Assembly (NCBI GenBank): GCA_964494805.1
Contig: CAZBST010000007.1
Location: 61,012-125,011, forward strand
Origin: CAIYOL01 sp964494805
GTDB taxonomy: Bacteria; Planctomycetota; Phycisphaerae; Sedimentisphaerales; Anaerobacaceae
Length of the DNA: 64,000 nucleotides
Direction of reading: 5' to 3'
Shown here: positions 51,306 to 60,605 of the stretch, piece after piece
Layout: each line of letters begins with the position of its first letter
Position numbering within the stretch: position 1 is the first letter of the stretch
Translations under genes and position numbers: made by a program
The notes under the pieces: model-generated
The model's input: the letters and a program-made list of their open reading frames with translations, nothing else
The model's database searches: none
What the model was told of the DNA's origin: nothing

Positions 51306-52616
51306 ATGGAAATCAAACCGTTCAAGGCATTTAGGTTTAATTCAGAGGCGGTCAGTGATGTGGGCAAATGTATTGCGCCGCCTTATGACGTCATAAGTCC
51401 CGTCCAGCAACAAGTGCTCTATGAGAGGAGCGAATATAACATCGTGCACATAATCAAAGGCAAAACTACACCGTCCGACACCGCCGATAATAATCAATAC
51501 ACAAGAGCTGCCGAATATTTTAATAGCTGGATAGAAAAAGGCGTTCTTAAACAGGACACCGAGGAGGCCATCTATGCTTACATCCAAGACTTCGATTTAG
51601 CCGGCACTGCCTTTCAGCGTCTCAGCTTCATCGCTTTAGCAAAACTTGAAGAACTCGGCAAAACCGTCAGAGACCACGAGCAAACCTTCGATGAGCCTAA
51701 AATCGACCGGCTCAATCTTAAAATAGCGACCGCTGCCGACTTCGGCTCGGTCTTCATGCTCTACGAAGATGAGCAAAATATCGCAGACAACATTATTGAA
51801 AGTGCCGCCAACCAAAAGCCGCTTATAGATTTCCTCGATGAACAGGATGTCCGACACCGTCTATTGGCAATAACCGCCAAAGACAATATCGACACAATCG
51901 TCAAAATGATGCTCGATAAAAGCTGCATTATAGCCGACGGTCACCATCGCTATGGAACAGGTCTGATTTACTCCAGGCAATCCCCAAACCCTGCAGCCGG
52001 ATACCAAATGATTGCTTTCACCAATACCCGCCATAAGGGGTTGGTCATTCTGGCCACCCACCGCCTCGTCGGAAACCTCAGGGATTTCGATGCTGCAAAG
52101 TTAATCACTGCTCTCAAAGGAAACTTCGAAATCGTCGAGTATAAATTCGGCCCCAAAAACGGTGATAAAACAGCAGCAAAACAAAAAATGCTTTCGCAAA
52201 TGAAAGTCGAATACAGCAACGGCAAAATCGCATTCGGAATTTATAGCAATAAAGTCTTTTATACTGCCATCTTAAAAAACAAACAGGCAATGCATTCCGC
52301 TTCTTCCAGTTTGAGCAACTCCTGGAAATCACTCGATGTCTCCGTGCTGCACAAACTCATCCTCGAAGAATTATTAGGCCTTAACGACGAACAACTCGCA
52401 AGCGGCGGTAACGTTGAATATATAAAAGACACAAACAATGCGATTGATGAATCAGTCGCCGAGATTGACAAGGGGCGAAAGCAGGCGGCCTTCTTTATGA
52501 ACCCAATAAAAATGGAGCAATTAAAAGCGGTCACCGATGCCGGCGAAAAAATGCCCCAGAAATCGACTTACTTTTTTCCGAAAATTTATTCAGGTTTGAC
52601 TATTAACAAATTGTAA
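51306..52616 (+). CDS. DUF1015-family protein
   Basis: 436 residues from the ATG at 51306 (AGGCAAG just upstream). Conserved bacterial family DUF1015: IKPFKAFRFNSEAVSDVGKCIAPPYDVIS in parts (about 3-32), HIIKGKT, ADGHHRYGTGLIY (about 214-226), and a C-terminal VLHKLILEELLGL ... QAAFFMNP. The A-D-G-H-H-R motif is the most conserved part and may bind a metal or phosphate. Soluble. It is followed after 23 bases by a class V aminotransferase; a link to serine metabolism is plausible but not shown by the sequence. Confidence 0.85.
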   Translation: MEIKPFKAFRFNSEAVSDVGKCIAPPYDVISPVQQQVLYERSEYNIVHIIKGKTTPSDTADNNQYTRAAEYFNSWIEKGVLKQDTEEAIYAYIQDFDLAGTAFQRLSFIALAKLEELGKTVRDHEQTFDEPKIDRLNLKIATAADFGSVFMLYEDEQNIADNIIESAANQKPLIDFLDEQDVRHRLLAITAKDNIDTIVKMMLDKSCIIADGHHRYGTGLIYSRQSPNPAAGYQMIAFTNTRHKGLVILATHRLVGNLRDFDAAKLITALKGNFEIVEYKFGPKNGDKTAAKQKMLSQMKVEYSNGKIAFGIYSNKVFYTAILKNKQAMHSASSSLSNSWKSLDVSVLHKLILEELLGLNDEQLASGGNVEYIKDTNNAIDESVAEIDKGRKQAAFFMNPIKMEQLKAVTDAGEKMPQKSTYFFPKIYSGLTINKL

Positions 52617-52639
52617 CTTTTTTCTTAGGAGTCATTTGT

Positions 52640-53728
52640 ATGGTAGATTGGAAAAACCCGCCAAGATTATTTATCCCAGGTCCGGTAAAAGTCAATGAAG
52701 ATGTTTTGCAACAGCTCGCACGCCCGACATTGGGACATCGTGGCAAAGAGTATGCTCAATTGCATTCTCACACTGTAGAGATGCTCAAAAAGATCCTCTT
52801 CACCAGCCAGAATGTCTTTCTGTCCACTTCCTCCGCCTCCGGAATTTGGGAGGCATCCATTCGCAACTGCGTCGATTTCAACGAGACGGTCCTGTGCACC
52901 TGCTGCGGCGCCTTCAGTGATAAATGGGCTGGTGTAGCCAGAAGCTGCGGCAGGAACGTAGATGAACTGAAAGTCGATTGGGGCAAACCAATACTACCGG
53001 AAATGATTGACAAGAAACTGTCAAGCGGCAAATACGCTGCTGTTACCCTTATGTACAACGAGACAAGCACAGGCCTGACGAACCCCCTTTATGAAACAAG
53101 CGAAATGATGAAGGAAAAATATCCCGATGTTCTTGTCTTTGTCGATGCCGTCAGCGCGATGGTGGCTCTTCCTTTGCATTTTGATAAGCTTGGCTGGGAT
53201 GTGGCCTTCGCCTCGGTCCAGAAGGCCTTCGCCATCCCGCCGGGACTGGCAGTAGCAGCCGTCAGCAATCGGGCTCTGGAAAAAAGTAAAAAAGTTCCCC
53301 AGCGAGGGTATTACTTCGACTTTCAGGCCTTTGCTAAATCAGCTGAAAAAAATCAGACCCTCACCACGCCGGCTATCCCCCATATTATGGCCTTGAATTA
53401 CCAGTGTGAAAAAATTCTCGCCGAAGGTATAGAAAACGTATGGAAAAGGCACAAAAAAATGGGCGATTTCGTCAGAAGCTGGGCGAAGAAAAATTTCGCC
53501 CTTTTCTGTGAAGAAAAATATGCCTCCGACACCCTCACAACAGTCAAAAATACGCGAGGCATCACCGTGGCCGATGTGATTAACGCCATCCAGAAAAAAC
53601 ATAACACCGTTTTCGGAAACGGCTACGGCGACCTCAAGGAAAAAACCTTCCGAATCGCCCATATGGGTGATATTACGCTCGACGAGCTTAAAGAACTGCT
53701 CGGCTGGATTGACGAGGAAATCGGCTGA
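52640..53728 (+). CDS. Class V PLP aminotransferase (serine-pyruvate/phosphoserine type)
   Basis: PLP-dependent fold-type I enzyme, 362 residues, of the alanine-glyoxylate/serine-pyruvate aminotransferase group. Visible: FIPGPVKVNEDVLQQLARPTLGHRGKEY (about 11-38, in parts), SSASGIWEASIRN (PLP phosphate region, about 64-76), VDAVSAMVALPLHFDKLGWD with the PLP-pyridine Asp (about 168), and Lys195 in SVQKAFAIPPG as Schiff-base lysine. C-terminal FRIAHMGDIT is typical. TTAGGAG ribosome site. With the preceding DUF1015 gene it may form the serine-synthesis transaminase step; no serA or serB is in the window. Confidence 0.88.
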   Translation: MVDWKNPPRLFIPGPVKVNEDVLQQLARPTLGHRGKEYAQLHSHTVEMLKKILFTSQNVFLSTSSASGIWEASIRNCVDFNETVLCTCCGAFSDKWAGVARSCGRNVDELKVDWGKPILPEMIDKKLSSGKYAAVTLMYNETSTGLTNPLYETSEMMKEKYPDVLVFVDAVSAMVALPLHFDKLGWDVAFASVQKAFAIPPGLAVAAVSNRALEKSKKVPQRGYYFDFQAFAKSAEKNQTLTTPAIPHIMALNYQCEKILAEGIENVWKRHKKMGDFVRSWAKKNFALFCEEKYASDTLTTVKNTRGITVADVINAIQKKHNTVFGNGYGDLKEKTFRIAHMGDITLDELKELLGWIDEEIG

Positions 53729-53902
53729 TATCATAATTACAGCCTATTAATATCAGCCGTCTTTAGACGAAAAAAATGGCGTGAAACGTGAACTTATCAG
53801 CAATAGAACCGTATAAATAACATTCGTTTAAATTGCTACTTGTCGTCGTCCAATTATTGGCTTTGGCGAAAATATTAAAACTATTAAAATTGGGAGGTCA
53901 AA

Positions 53903-55408
53903 ATGCAGACCATTAATCTCAAACAAAAAAAATCCTTATCACGCTATTATGTAATTTCAGCCTCTTTAATACTTTTACTCTTCGCTATACCGCTCTCGGC
54001 TTCTGCTCAGGACACAAACAGTATTGACACTCTGCGCCAGATGGGTAAGGCCTTTGCAAAAATCTCCGAAAAGGCCTCGCCGGCCGTCGTGGGAATCAAG
54101 GCCAACAAAACCGTCACTCAGCAATACTCAACAATACCCGACTGGCCGTTCAATGACCCCTTTGATGACGACTTTTTTGAACGTTTCTTCGGCCGGCCAT
54201 CCCCTCGCCAACGCCAACGCTCACCTCGAACGCGAAAATTCCAGCAATTGGCACAGGGCACCGGCTTTATTGTCTCTGCTGATGGTTATATCCTAACCGC
54301 CAACCATCTTGTCGGCGATGCCGAAAAAGTTCTGGTCAAGCAGGGAAATAATCAGGAGGTTGAGGCGAAAGTCATCGGCACAGACCCGGCTTCTGATGTT
54401 GCTGTCATAAAAATCGATGGTAAGGACTTGCCCTTCCTCGAACTGGCCGACTCCGATAAGCTCGAAGTCGGTGAATGGGTTCTCGCTATCGGAAATCCTT
54501 TCGGATTAACCCACACCGTTACCGCAGGCATCGTCAGTGCAAAAGGTCGAAGCGGCTTCCAGCTCGCTGAATATGAAGATTACATCCAGACCGATGCCGC
54601 CATAAACCCGGGAAATTCCGGCGGACCTCTGCTTAATCTTGATGGAAAGGTAGTTGGAATTAATACCGCCATTGTTACAGGCCACCTCGCTTATCGCGGA
54701 AACATAGGTATCGGCTTTGCAATCCCTATCAATATGGCTAAATCTATTTATAAACAGCTCATTGAAACCGGCAAAGTCGTCCGCGGATTTCTCGGCGTCA
54801 GTATCCAGGACCTCACTGCCGATAATGCTCCTTTTTTCGGCTTGAAACAGGACACCAAAGGTGTGCTCGTCCCGGAGGTTACCAAGGATTCCGCTGCCGA
54901 AAAAGCCGGCCTGAAACCCGGCGATATCATTATCGAGTTTAACGGCAAGCCCGTCGAGACAGCCAAAGAATTGCAGGGCCGCGTCTCATCGCTAAAACCC
55001 GACACTGATGTAGAATTAGTCATAATGCGGGACGGAAAGCAAAAAACTTTAACCGCTAAACTCAGCGAACGCCCGGCAAAGGGACAGGTTGCCAAAGGCG
55101 GCTCGGAAACTCTGGAAAAATTAGGACTTGTCGTCCAGAATCTTACCGATGATTTGGCTGAGCGATACGGCTACGAGGGCCTCTCCGGAGTCATTGTCAC
55201 ACAGGTCGAATCTGGGTCAATCGCTGATCTTGCCGGTATCTCGACGGGAGCACTGATTATGGAAGTTAACCGAAAGCCCGTCGAAAACACAAAAGCCTTT
55301 AAACAAGCCATAGAAGATGCCGCCAAAGAAGACTCCGTCCTGCTTAGAGTAAGACAGGGACAAGCCACTATCTTCCTTGTGCTTAAACTGCCCAAAGAAA
55401 ACGATTAA
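53903..55408 (+). CDS. HtrA/DegP-family periplasmic serine protease
   Basis: 501 residues, envelope protein-quality-control protease. N-terminal signal sequence (SRYYVISASLILLLFAIPLSASA, about 13-36). Trypsin-like domain with the triad His135 in ILTANHLVGDAE, Asp near 165 in PASDVAVIKI, and Ser near 238 in NPGNSGGPLLN. Two PDZ domains follow (RGFLGVSIQDL from about 293, and LGLVVQNLTDD from about 410). An Arg/Pro-rich loop (RPSPRQRQRSPRTRK) lies before the protease domain. SD is GGGAGG. A good terminator follows at 55442. Confidence 0.95.
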   Translation: MQTINLKQKKSLSRYYVISASLILLLFAIPLSASAQDTNSIDTLRQMGKAFAKISEKASPAVVGIKANKTVTQQYSTIPDWPFNDPFDDDFFERFFGRPSPRQRQRSPRTRKFQQLAQGTGFIVSADGYILTANHLVGDAEKVLVKQGNNQEVEAKVIGTDPASDVAVIKIDGKDLPFLELADSDKLEVGEWVLAIGNPFGLTHTVTAGIVSAKGRSGFQLAEYEDYIQTDAAINPGNSGGPLLNLDGKVVGINTAIVTGHLAYRGNIGIGFAIPINMAKSIYKQLIETGKVVRGFLGVSIQDLTADNAPFFGLKQDTKGVLVPEVTKDSAAEKAGLKPGDIIIEFNGKPVETAKELQGRVSSLKPDTDVELVIMRDGKQKTLTAKLSERPAKGQVAKGGSETLEKLGLVVQNLTDDLAERYGYEGLSGVIVTQVESGSIADLAGISTGALIMEVNRKPVENTKAFKQAIEDAAKEDSVLLRVRQGQATIFLVLKLPKEND

Positions 55409-55441
55409 ATTACGACTGTGAACCTTTATTTAAACGCCTTC

Positions 55442-55470
55442 GCCCCGCCCAAAAGCGGGGCTTTTGTTTT
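55442..55470 (+). terminator. Rho-independent terminator after htrA
   Basis: GCCCCG (55442-55447) pairs with CGGGGC (55456-55461) around a CCCAAAAG loop, followed by TTTTGTTTT. Confidence 0.85.
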
Positions 55471-55523
55471 AAGGGATATAAATATATTGTCACGCCCACG
55501 GTGCGACGTTAAACTCAATAGTT

Positions 55524-56459
55524 ATGTTCGCCAGGATTTTGTCTTTTTACACAAAGTATTTTGCCGTTTGGGTCATTTTATTCGCGGTGGTGGCTTATTT
55601 TTTCCCGGCACCTTTTGTCGCTCTGAAAGGTTACAATAAGCACTTCTTTGCCTTGACAATGTTCGGAATCGGCGCCGTTCTGCAGCTCGAGGACTTTAAA
55701 CGGATCGCCCGAAGACCTATTATCGTCCTTATTGGCTCCTGCGCACAATTTACTATTATGCCTCTGGGTGCTTTCGTCCTCGCCAAAGTTTTTGACTTCC
55801 CGCCGGAAATCGCCGTTGGCTTAATACTAACAGGAGCAGCTCCCGGAGCGATGTCAAGTAACGTTATGAGTTACATCGCTAAAGCCGATACCGCCTATTC
55901 TGTTTCACTAACAACCGTATCTACTTTACTTTGTCCCTTATTAACGCCAGGCCTAACTTTTCTTTTGGCTAACTCTCAAGTACCAGTGCCTTTCCTGGCT
56001 ATGGTTCTCGACGTGATTTATATGGTCATTGTTCCCTTATTTGTCGGCTTTGGCATCCGGCATTTTTTCAAAGAAAAGCTGGCTAAAATCCTGCCGGTTT
56101 TCCCCGCCATATCAGTAACCTTTATAATATTTATCTGCTCGCTGGTTATAGCCCTCAATAGAGATTACCTGCCGAAGATAACCGGCCTAATTCTCACAGC
56201 AGTTATAATACTGAATGTCTATGGAATGCTGGCCGGTTTCGGCGTAGGTGTTATCTTTCGAATGGCAAAGAACAGAAAACGAACCCTCGCTATCGAAATT
56301 GGTATGCAAAACGCCGGTTTAGGCACAGCTCTGGCTCTTGAGCATTTCGGCGAAAAAGCCGCGATGCCCGCCGCTATCTTCGTCTTTATCTGTATTATCA
56401 CCGCATCCGTAATGGCCGAAATCTGGCAAAAAACCGCCGCCGAACCGGTAGCAGAATAA
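55524..56459 (+). CDS. Bile acid:sodium symporter (BASS) family transporter
   Basis: 311 residues, about nine to ten membrane helices, SBF/BASS family of sodium-coupled organic acid carriers. Visible: FFALTMFGIGAVLQLEDFKRI (about 42-62), LTGAAPGAMSSNVMSYIAKAD (about 101-121, the conserved P-G-x-x-S-N crossover loop), and AIEIGMQNAGLGTALA (about 257-272, the E-x-G-x-Q-N crossover with sodium-binding residues). The substrate may be pantothenate, pyruvate or another small acid; not readable. It stands alone after the htrA terminator. Confidence 0.9.
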   Translation: MFARILSFYTKYFAVWVILFAVVAYFFPAPFVALKGYNKHFFALTMFGIGAVLQLEDFKRIARRPIIVLIGSCAQFTIMPLGAFVLAKVFDFPPEIAVGLILTGAAPGAMSSNVMSYIAKADTAYSVSLTTVSTLLCPLLTPGLTFLLANSQVPVPFLAMVLDVIYMVIVPLFVGFGIRHFFKEKLAKILPVFPAISVTFIIFICSLVIALNRDYLPKITGLILTAVIILNVYGMLAGFGVGVIFRMAKNRKRTLAIEIGMQNAGLGTALALEHFGEKAAMPAAIFVFICIITASVMAEIWQKTAAEPVAE

Positions 56460-56603
56460 ATAGTATATATTATCTGGTGCTATTGCCTTATAAGAACAAA
56501 AGTGCTATAATTTTATTTCCACAAATTTTATAGCTTTAATGGGCAGTCTCTTATCTTGACTGCCCCTTATCATGATTACGAAATCCTTATAGGAGTCGAA
56601 AAT

Positions 56604-57605
56604 ATGGGTTGTAATGTGGCTATCGCAGGAGTAACCGGCGCTGTCGGACAGGAATTCCTGAAAATCCTCGAACAGCGGAATTTCCCCTTTACTTCCCTGA
56701 AAGTCCTTGCAAGCAACCGCTCCGCTGGTAAAAAAATCGAGTTCAAAGGCAAAGAATACATCGTCGAGGAGCTGACCAAAAACAGCTTCAAGCGAATCAA
56801 CATTGCATTGTTTAGTGCCGGCGGAGACAGAAGCAAGGAATTTGCCCCCGTTGCGGCAAAAGCCGGTGCGGTTGTGGTGGATAATTCTTCTGCCTTCAGA
56901 ATGGACCCGGAAGTGCCCTTGGTAATCCCCGAGATAAATCCTGAAAAAATAAAAGAGCATAAAGGCATTATTGCCAATCCGAACTGCTCGACCATCATCG
57001 GCATAGTCCCTGTCTGGCCGCTGCACAAGGCAAATCCCGTCAAACGGATGGTCGTCAGCACTTATCAGGCCGCCAGCGGAGCAGGTATGTCGGCTATGCT
57101 CGAACTGGAAAACCAGACTCGCGAAATTCTTAACGGTAAAAAGCCGACCTGCAAGGCCTTCCCGTATCAGATAGCATTTAACTGCTTCAGCCATAATTCC
57201 GCTCTCGGCCCTAACGGATATAACCTCGAAGAGACGAAAATGGTCAAGGAGACCCGTAAGATTTTCAACTGTCCTGATATTGCAATTACCTGCACCTGTA
57301 TTCGCATACCGGTCTTCCGGGCGCACTGCGAAAGTATCAACCTTGAGTTCACCGACCCGATCACCCCAGACCAAGTCAGAGACCTTTTGAGTACAGCGCC
57401 GGGCGTTGAGGTATTGGATGACCGCAAAAATAATCGCTTCCCGATGCCCATCGACGCCACCGACAAGGACAATATCTTCGTCGGGCGAATCCGTCAGGAT
57501 GAATCAATTCCTGAAAACCGCGGCATCAACATCTGGGTCGCCGGAGACCAGCTGCGAAAAGGGGCGGCCCTGAACGCTGTCCAAATCGCAGAAAAGCTGC
57601 TATAA
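56604..57605 (+). CDS. asd: Aspartate-semialdehyde dehydrogenase
   Basis: Reduces aspartyl phosphate to the semialdehyde on the way to Lys, Met and Thr. 333 residues from the ATG at 56604, which has GGAG nine bases upstream. NADP-binding VAIAGVTGAVGQEFL (residues about 4-18), catalytic Cys128 in IANPNCSTIIG, STYQAASGAGMSAM (about 152-165), and the late RIPVFRAHCESINLEF with the active-site histidine. It precedes truA by nine bases. With the MetX-MetW fusion elsewhere it supplies part of the methionine branch. Confidence 0.96.
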   Translation: MGCNVAIAGVTGAVGQEFLKILEQRNFPFTSLKVLASNRSAGKKIEFKGKEYIVEELTKNSFKRINIALFSAGGDRSKEFAPVAAKAGAVVVDNSSAFRMDPEVPLVIPEINPEKIKEHKGIIANPNCSTIIGIVPVWPLHKANPVKRMVVSTYQAASGAGMSAMLELENQTREILNGKKPTCKAFPYQIAFNCFSHNSALGPNGYNLEETKMVKETRKIFNCPDIAITCTCIRIPVFRAHCESINLEFTDPITPDQVRDLLSTAPGVEVLDDRKNNRFPMPIDATDKDNIFVGRIRQDESIPENRGINIWVAGDQLRKGAALNAVQIAEKLL

Positions 57606-57614
57606 TCGCCTGCG

Positions 57615-58355
57615 ATGGCGACCCGTAACATAAAGTTAACCATCAGCTACGATGGTCTCAATTACAGCGGCTGGCAGAACCAGCCGGGAAAACATACTAT
57701 CCAGGGCCTGCTCCAGCAGGCCCTCGGTGATTTGACTGGTACCTTCATCAAAATAAACGGCGCCAGCCGAACAGATGCCGGCGTCAGCGCGCTCGGACAG
57801 GTCGCAAACTTCTCTCTCGATTCTCCGATACCGACTGAAAATTTCGCCAAGGCGCTCAATCACCGCCTGCCGCGGGACATAGTCATTACCGAAGCCGTGG
57901 AAGTCGACCAGGACTTTGACGCATCCGGCTCAGCTAAGAGCAAATTATACCGCTACACAATCTTCACCGGCAGAAAGCGGAACGTCTTGAAGACCCGTAA
58001 TTGCTGGCACCGGCCCGCCGCTCTTGATGTTGCTGTGATGGACGCCGCTGCAAAAATGCTGCTCGGCCAAAAAGACTTCAAATCCTTCGCCTCCGCCGCT
58101 GACAAACGCGAAAATTCAGTTCGTACCGTAATGCGATGCGATGTTAAACAGGAAGACGATTGGATTTATATAGATATCGAAGCCGACAGATTTCTGTATA
58201 ATATGGTCAGAAATATCGTCGGAACCCTCGTCGAAGTCGGCAGAGGCAAATGGAATCCAGAAAAGATAAACGATATTCTCGATGCAAAAGACCGTAAGGC
58301 CGCAGGCCCCATCGCCCCGGCAAGCGGCTTATGCCTGATGTGGATTAAATATTGA
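57615..58355 (+). CDS. truA: tRNA pseudouridine synthase A
   Basis: Converts uridines 38-40 of tRNA anticodon arm to pseudouridine. 246 residues. Visible: ISYDGLNYSGWQNQPGKHTIQG (about 9-30, in parts), the catalytic aspartate in GASRTDAGVSALGQVANF (Asp about 56), RLPRDIVI, DASGSAKSKLYRY and FLYNMVRNIVGTLVEVGRG near the end. Short gap behind asd and a TTGA-type overlap with the next gene (58352-58355), so asd-truA-glycosyltransferase-yjbQ are co-oriented and tightly packed. Confidence 0.95.
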   Translation: MATRNIKLTISYDGLNYSGWQNQPGKHTIQGLLQQALGDLTGTFIKINGASRTDAGVSALGQVANFSLDSPIPTENFAKALNHRLPRDIVITEAVEVDQDFDASGSAKSKLYRYTIFTGRKRNVLKTRNCWHRPAALDVAVMDAAAKMLLGQKDFKSFASAADKRENSVRTVMRCDVKQEDDWIYIDIEADRFLYNMVRNIVGTLVEVGRGKWNPEKINDILDAKDRKAAGPIAPASGLCLMWIKY

Positions 58356-59518
58356 AGATAGTTCATATTATAACTCGTTTAATTCTCGGCGGGGCACAGG
58401 AAAATACGCTGATTACCTGTAAGCTGCTCGCCCAGCGAGGTCACGATGTCACCCTCATCACAGGCCCTGCTTTAGGCCCCGAAGGCCAACTCTTTGAACA
58501 AACCAGAAGCCAAAAATATAAAACAATCGTGATTAATCCTCTGCGCCGGCAAATCAACCCCTTTCACGATATACCGGCATATCGAGCTATAAAAAAATAT
58601 CTCAAAGAAATTCAGCCCGACATCGTCCATACTCACTCCGCCAAAGCAGGAATCCTCGGTCGCTTCGCCGCGCATAGCTTGCGCAATACGAAAATTGTCC
58701 ACACAATCCACGGCCTGGCATTTCATCCTTACCAGAACGAGTTAATAAATAAATTCTACATCGCCGTCGAAAAATCCGCTGCAAAGCGGACTGATTTCTT
58801 TATCAGCGTCGCCAATGCAATGACCGCTCAGGCTTTCGCCGCCGGTATCGGCCGTCCCGAACAGTTCACAACCGCCTATTCGGCCATCGAAGAAGATGAT
58901 TTCCTCCAGCCAATCTCCGAACGGCTCAGAAGAACCTTCCGTTTGAAATACGGAATCGCAGAAGATGCTGTCGTGCTTGTCACTATCGCACGCCTGTTTA
59001 TGCTCAAAGGTCACGACTACATTATCGAATCAGCTAAAAAGCTGTCGAAGCAATATAAAAACGCCGTCTGGCTTTTTGTCGGCGACGGCAATCTCTCGGA
59101 GCATTATAAAAATCAGGTTCGCAATTTGAATCTATCCGACAGAATCAAATTCACCGGCCTTCTTCCCCCGCATCAAATCCCGCTCGCCATCGCCTCCTCG
59201 GATATACTCATCCACTGTTCGCTGCGGGAAGGCCTCGCTCGCACACTGCCTCAGGCAATGCTCTGCGGCAGACCCGCCGTCTCTTTCGACATCGATGGCG
59301 CAAGAGAAGTTGTAAAGGAAAACACCGGCCGGCTTATCGAGCCGAAAAATGTCGAGCAACTAACAAACGCCTGCGCGGAACTTATAGAGAATAAAAAACT
59401 AAGAGACTCTCTCGGCGCTGCCGGCCGCAAGTTCGTAAAAGAAAAATTCGCGCCTAATACAATGGTCGACGCCATCGAATTGGTCTACCGAAAACTGATG
59501 AAGGAAAAAGCATTATGA
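58352..59518 (+). CDS. GT4-family glycosyltransferase
   Basis: 388 residues, GT-B fold. N-terminal KIVHIITRLILGGAQENT (about 2-19) and DIVHTHSAKAGILGRFAA (about 90-107); C-terminal domain with VTIARLFMLKGHDYIIESA (about 210-228), WLFVGDGNL and the nucleotide-sugar-binding E-x7-E region HCSLREGLARTLPQAMLCG (about 290-308). Start is a TTG at 58352 overlapping the truA stop. Likely a cytoplasmic or membrane-associated enzyme adding a sugar to an envelope glycan; donor and acceptor unknown. Confidence 0.88.
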   Translation: MKIVHIITRLILGGAQENTLITCKLLAQRGHDVTLITGPALGPEGQLFEQTRSQKYKTIVINPLRRQINPFHDIPAYRAIKKYLKEIQPDIVHTHSAKAGILGRFAAHSLRNTKIVHTIHGLAFHPYQNELINKFYIAVEKSAAKRTDFFISVANAMTAQAFAAGIGRPEQFTTAYSAIEEDDFLQPISERLRRTFRLKYGIAEDAVVLVTIARLFMLKGHDYIIESAKKLSKQYKNAVWLFVGDGNLSEHYKNQVRNLNLSDRIKFTGLLPPHQIPLAIASSDILIHCSLREGLARTLPQAMLCGRPAVSFDIDGAREVVKENTGRLIEPKNVEQLTNACAELIENKKLRDSLGAAGRKFVKEKFAPNTMVDAIELVYRKLMKEKAL

Positions 59519-59931
59519 AAAGCTATAGAAAAGAGCTATGGTTCAACACGAAAACAAGACGGGAACTTATCAACATCACGCCGCAGGTTGAAGATTGCCT
59601 CGCCGAAAGCGGCGTCAAAGAAGGCCTGTGCCTCGTCAACGCTATGCACATCACCGCAAGCGTCTTTATCAATGACGATGAGTCTGGCCTGCATCACGAT
59701 TTCGAAGTCTGGCTGGAAAAACTCGCCCCCGAAAAACCATATTCACAGTATCGGCACAATGGCGCCGAGGACAATGCCGACGCCCATCTGAAAAGAACAA
59801 TTATGGGCAGAGAAGTTGTCGTTGCTGTAACTAATGGAAAGCTCGATTTCGGCCCCTGGGAGCAAATCTTCTACGGTGAGTTCGATGGGAAAAGAAAAAA
59901 ACGCGTCCTCGTAAAAACCATCGGTGAATAA
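59515..59931 (+). CDS. YjbQ/UPF0047 family protein
   Basis: 138 residues, UPF0047 family (secondary thiamine-phosphate synthase activity has been reported for E. coli YjbQ). Visible: GLCLVNAMHITASVFINDDESGLHHDFEVWL in parts (about 38-68), Y-R-H-N-G-A-E-D-N-A-D-A-H-L-K (about 80-94) and LDFGPWEQIFYGEFDG (about 112-127). The histidine- and aspartate-rich centre is the conserved putative metal/phosphate site. ATGA overlap with the preceding glycosyltransferase gene. Confidence 0.9.
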   Translation: MKSYRKELWFNTKTRRELINITPQVEDCLAESGVKEGLCLVNAMHITASVFINDDESGLHHDFEVWLEKLAPEKPYSQYRHNGAEDNADAHLKRTIMGREVVVAVTNGKLDFGPWEQIFYGEFDGKRKKRVLVKTIGE

Positions 59932-59982
59932 AGACGCTGTTGATTAAATATGTGCCTATAATCTACGTACTTTTTCGCCAAG

Positions 59983-60543
59983 TCAATCAAGCATTATCTC
60001 GTCTGATTTGCTTTTGATTACCGAATCGACTTTATCCGTATACTCTTTGGTAATATCGTCGATTTGTTTCTTGCCGTGCTGCAGGTCGTCTTCGGTGATG
60101 GCCTTGTCTTTTTGTTGCTTTTCAAGATGCTTGATTGCGTCTCTTCGGATGTTACGAATACTGACCTTCGCCTGCTCGCTCATCTGCTTGACCTGGGCAA
60201 CAAGCTCCCTTCTTCTTTCCTCGTTAAGCGGCGGAATGACCAGTCTTATTAGGCCCCTGTCCACAATAGGTGCAAGACTCAGGTCGCTGTTCTTGATTGC
60301 CTTTTCTATCTCCTTGACTGAAGCCGGGTCGAACGGCTTAATCAAAATCATATCATGTTGGGGTGCTGACAAAGCTGCTATTGTTTTAATTGGAGTCGGC
60401 GTCCCGTAATAATCGGCCTTTATATTCTCAACCAGCCCCGTCGATGCCCTTCCGGTCCGAACGGCTTTTAACTCATCGGCCAGCACTTCAACCGCTTTGT
60501 TCATCTTTGATTTGTTTTCTGAGATAATTTCTTTAGTAGGCAT
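59983..60543 (-). CDS. frr: Ribosome recycling factor
   Basis: Splits post-termination ribosomes together with EF-G. 186 residues, standard. Visible: MNKAVEVLADELKAVRTGRASTGLV (about 13-37, in parts), the YYGTPTPIKTIAALSAPQ stretch (about 44-61), IKPFDPASVKEIEKAIKNSDL (about 70-90) and RLVIPPLNEERRRELV (about 106-121). ATG at 60543 chosen; the frame is open upstream only because it runs into the pyrH tail. Last gene of the rpsB-tsf-pyrH-frr operon, 62 bases after pyrH. Confidence 0.95.
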   Translation of the reverse strand: MPTKEIISENKSKMNKAVEVLADELKAVRTGRASTGLVENIKADYYGTPTPIKTIAALSAPQHDMILIKPFDPASVKEIEKAIKNSDLSLAPIVDRGLIRLVIPPLNEERRRELVAQVKQMSEQAKVSIRNIRRDAIKHLEKQQKDKAITEDDLQHGKKQIDDITKEYTDKVDSVIKSKSDEIMLD

Positions 60544-60605
60544 CTTCAGCCTCGCATCTTGTATTTCATTTATCCCCGGCAGAACAAGTAATTCGCCGCT
60601 ATCCG

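Noticed and set aside
56505..57374. Minus-strand frame of 289 codons
   Set aside because: Antisense shadow of asd, whose catalytic cysteine and NADP motif are intact on the plus strand.
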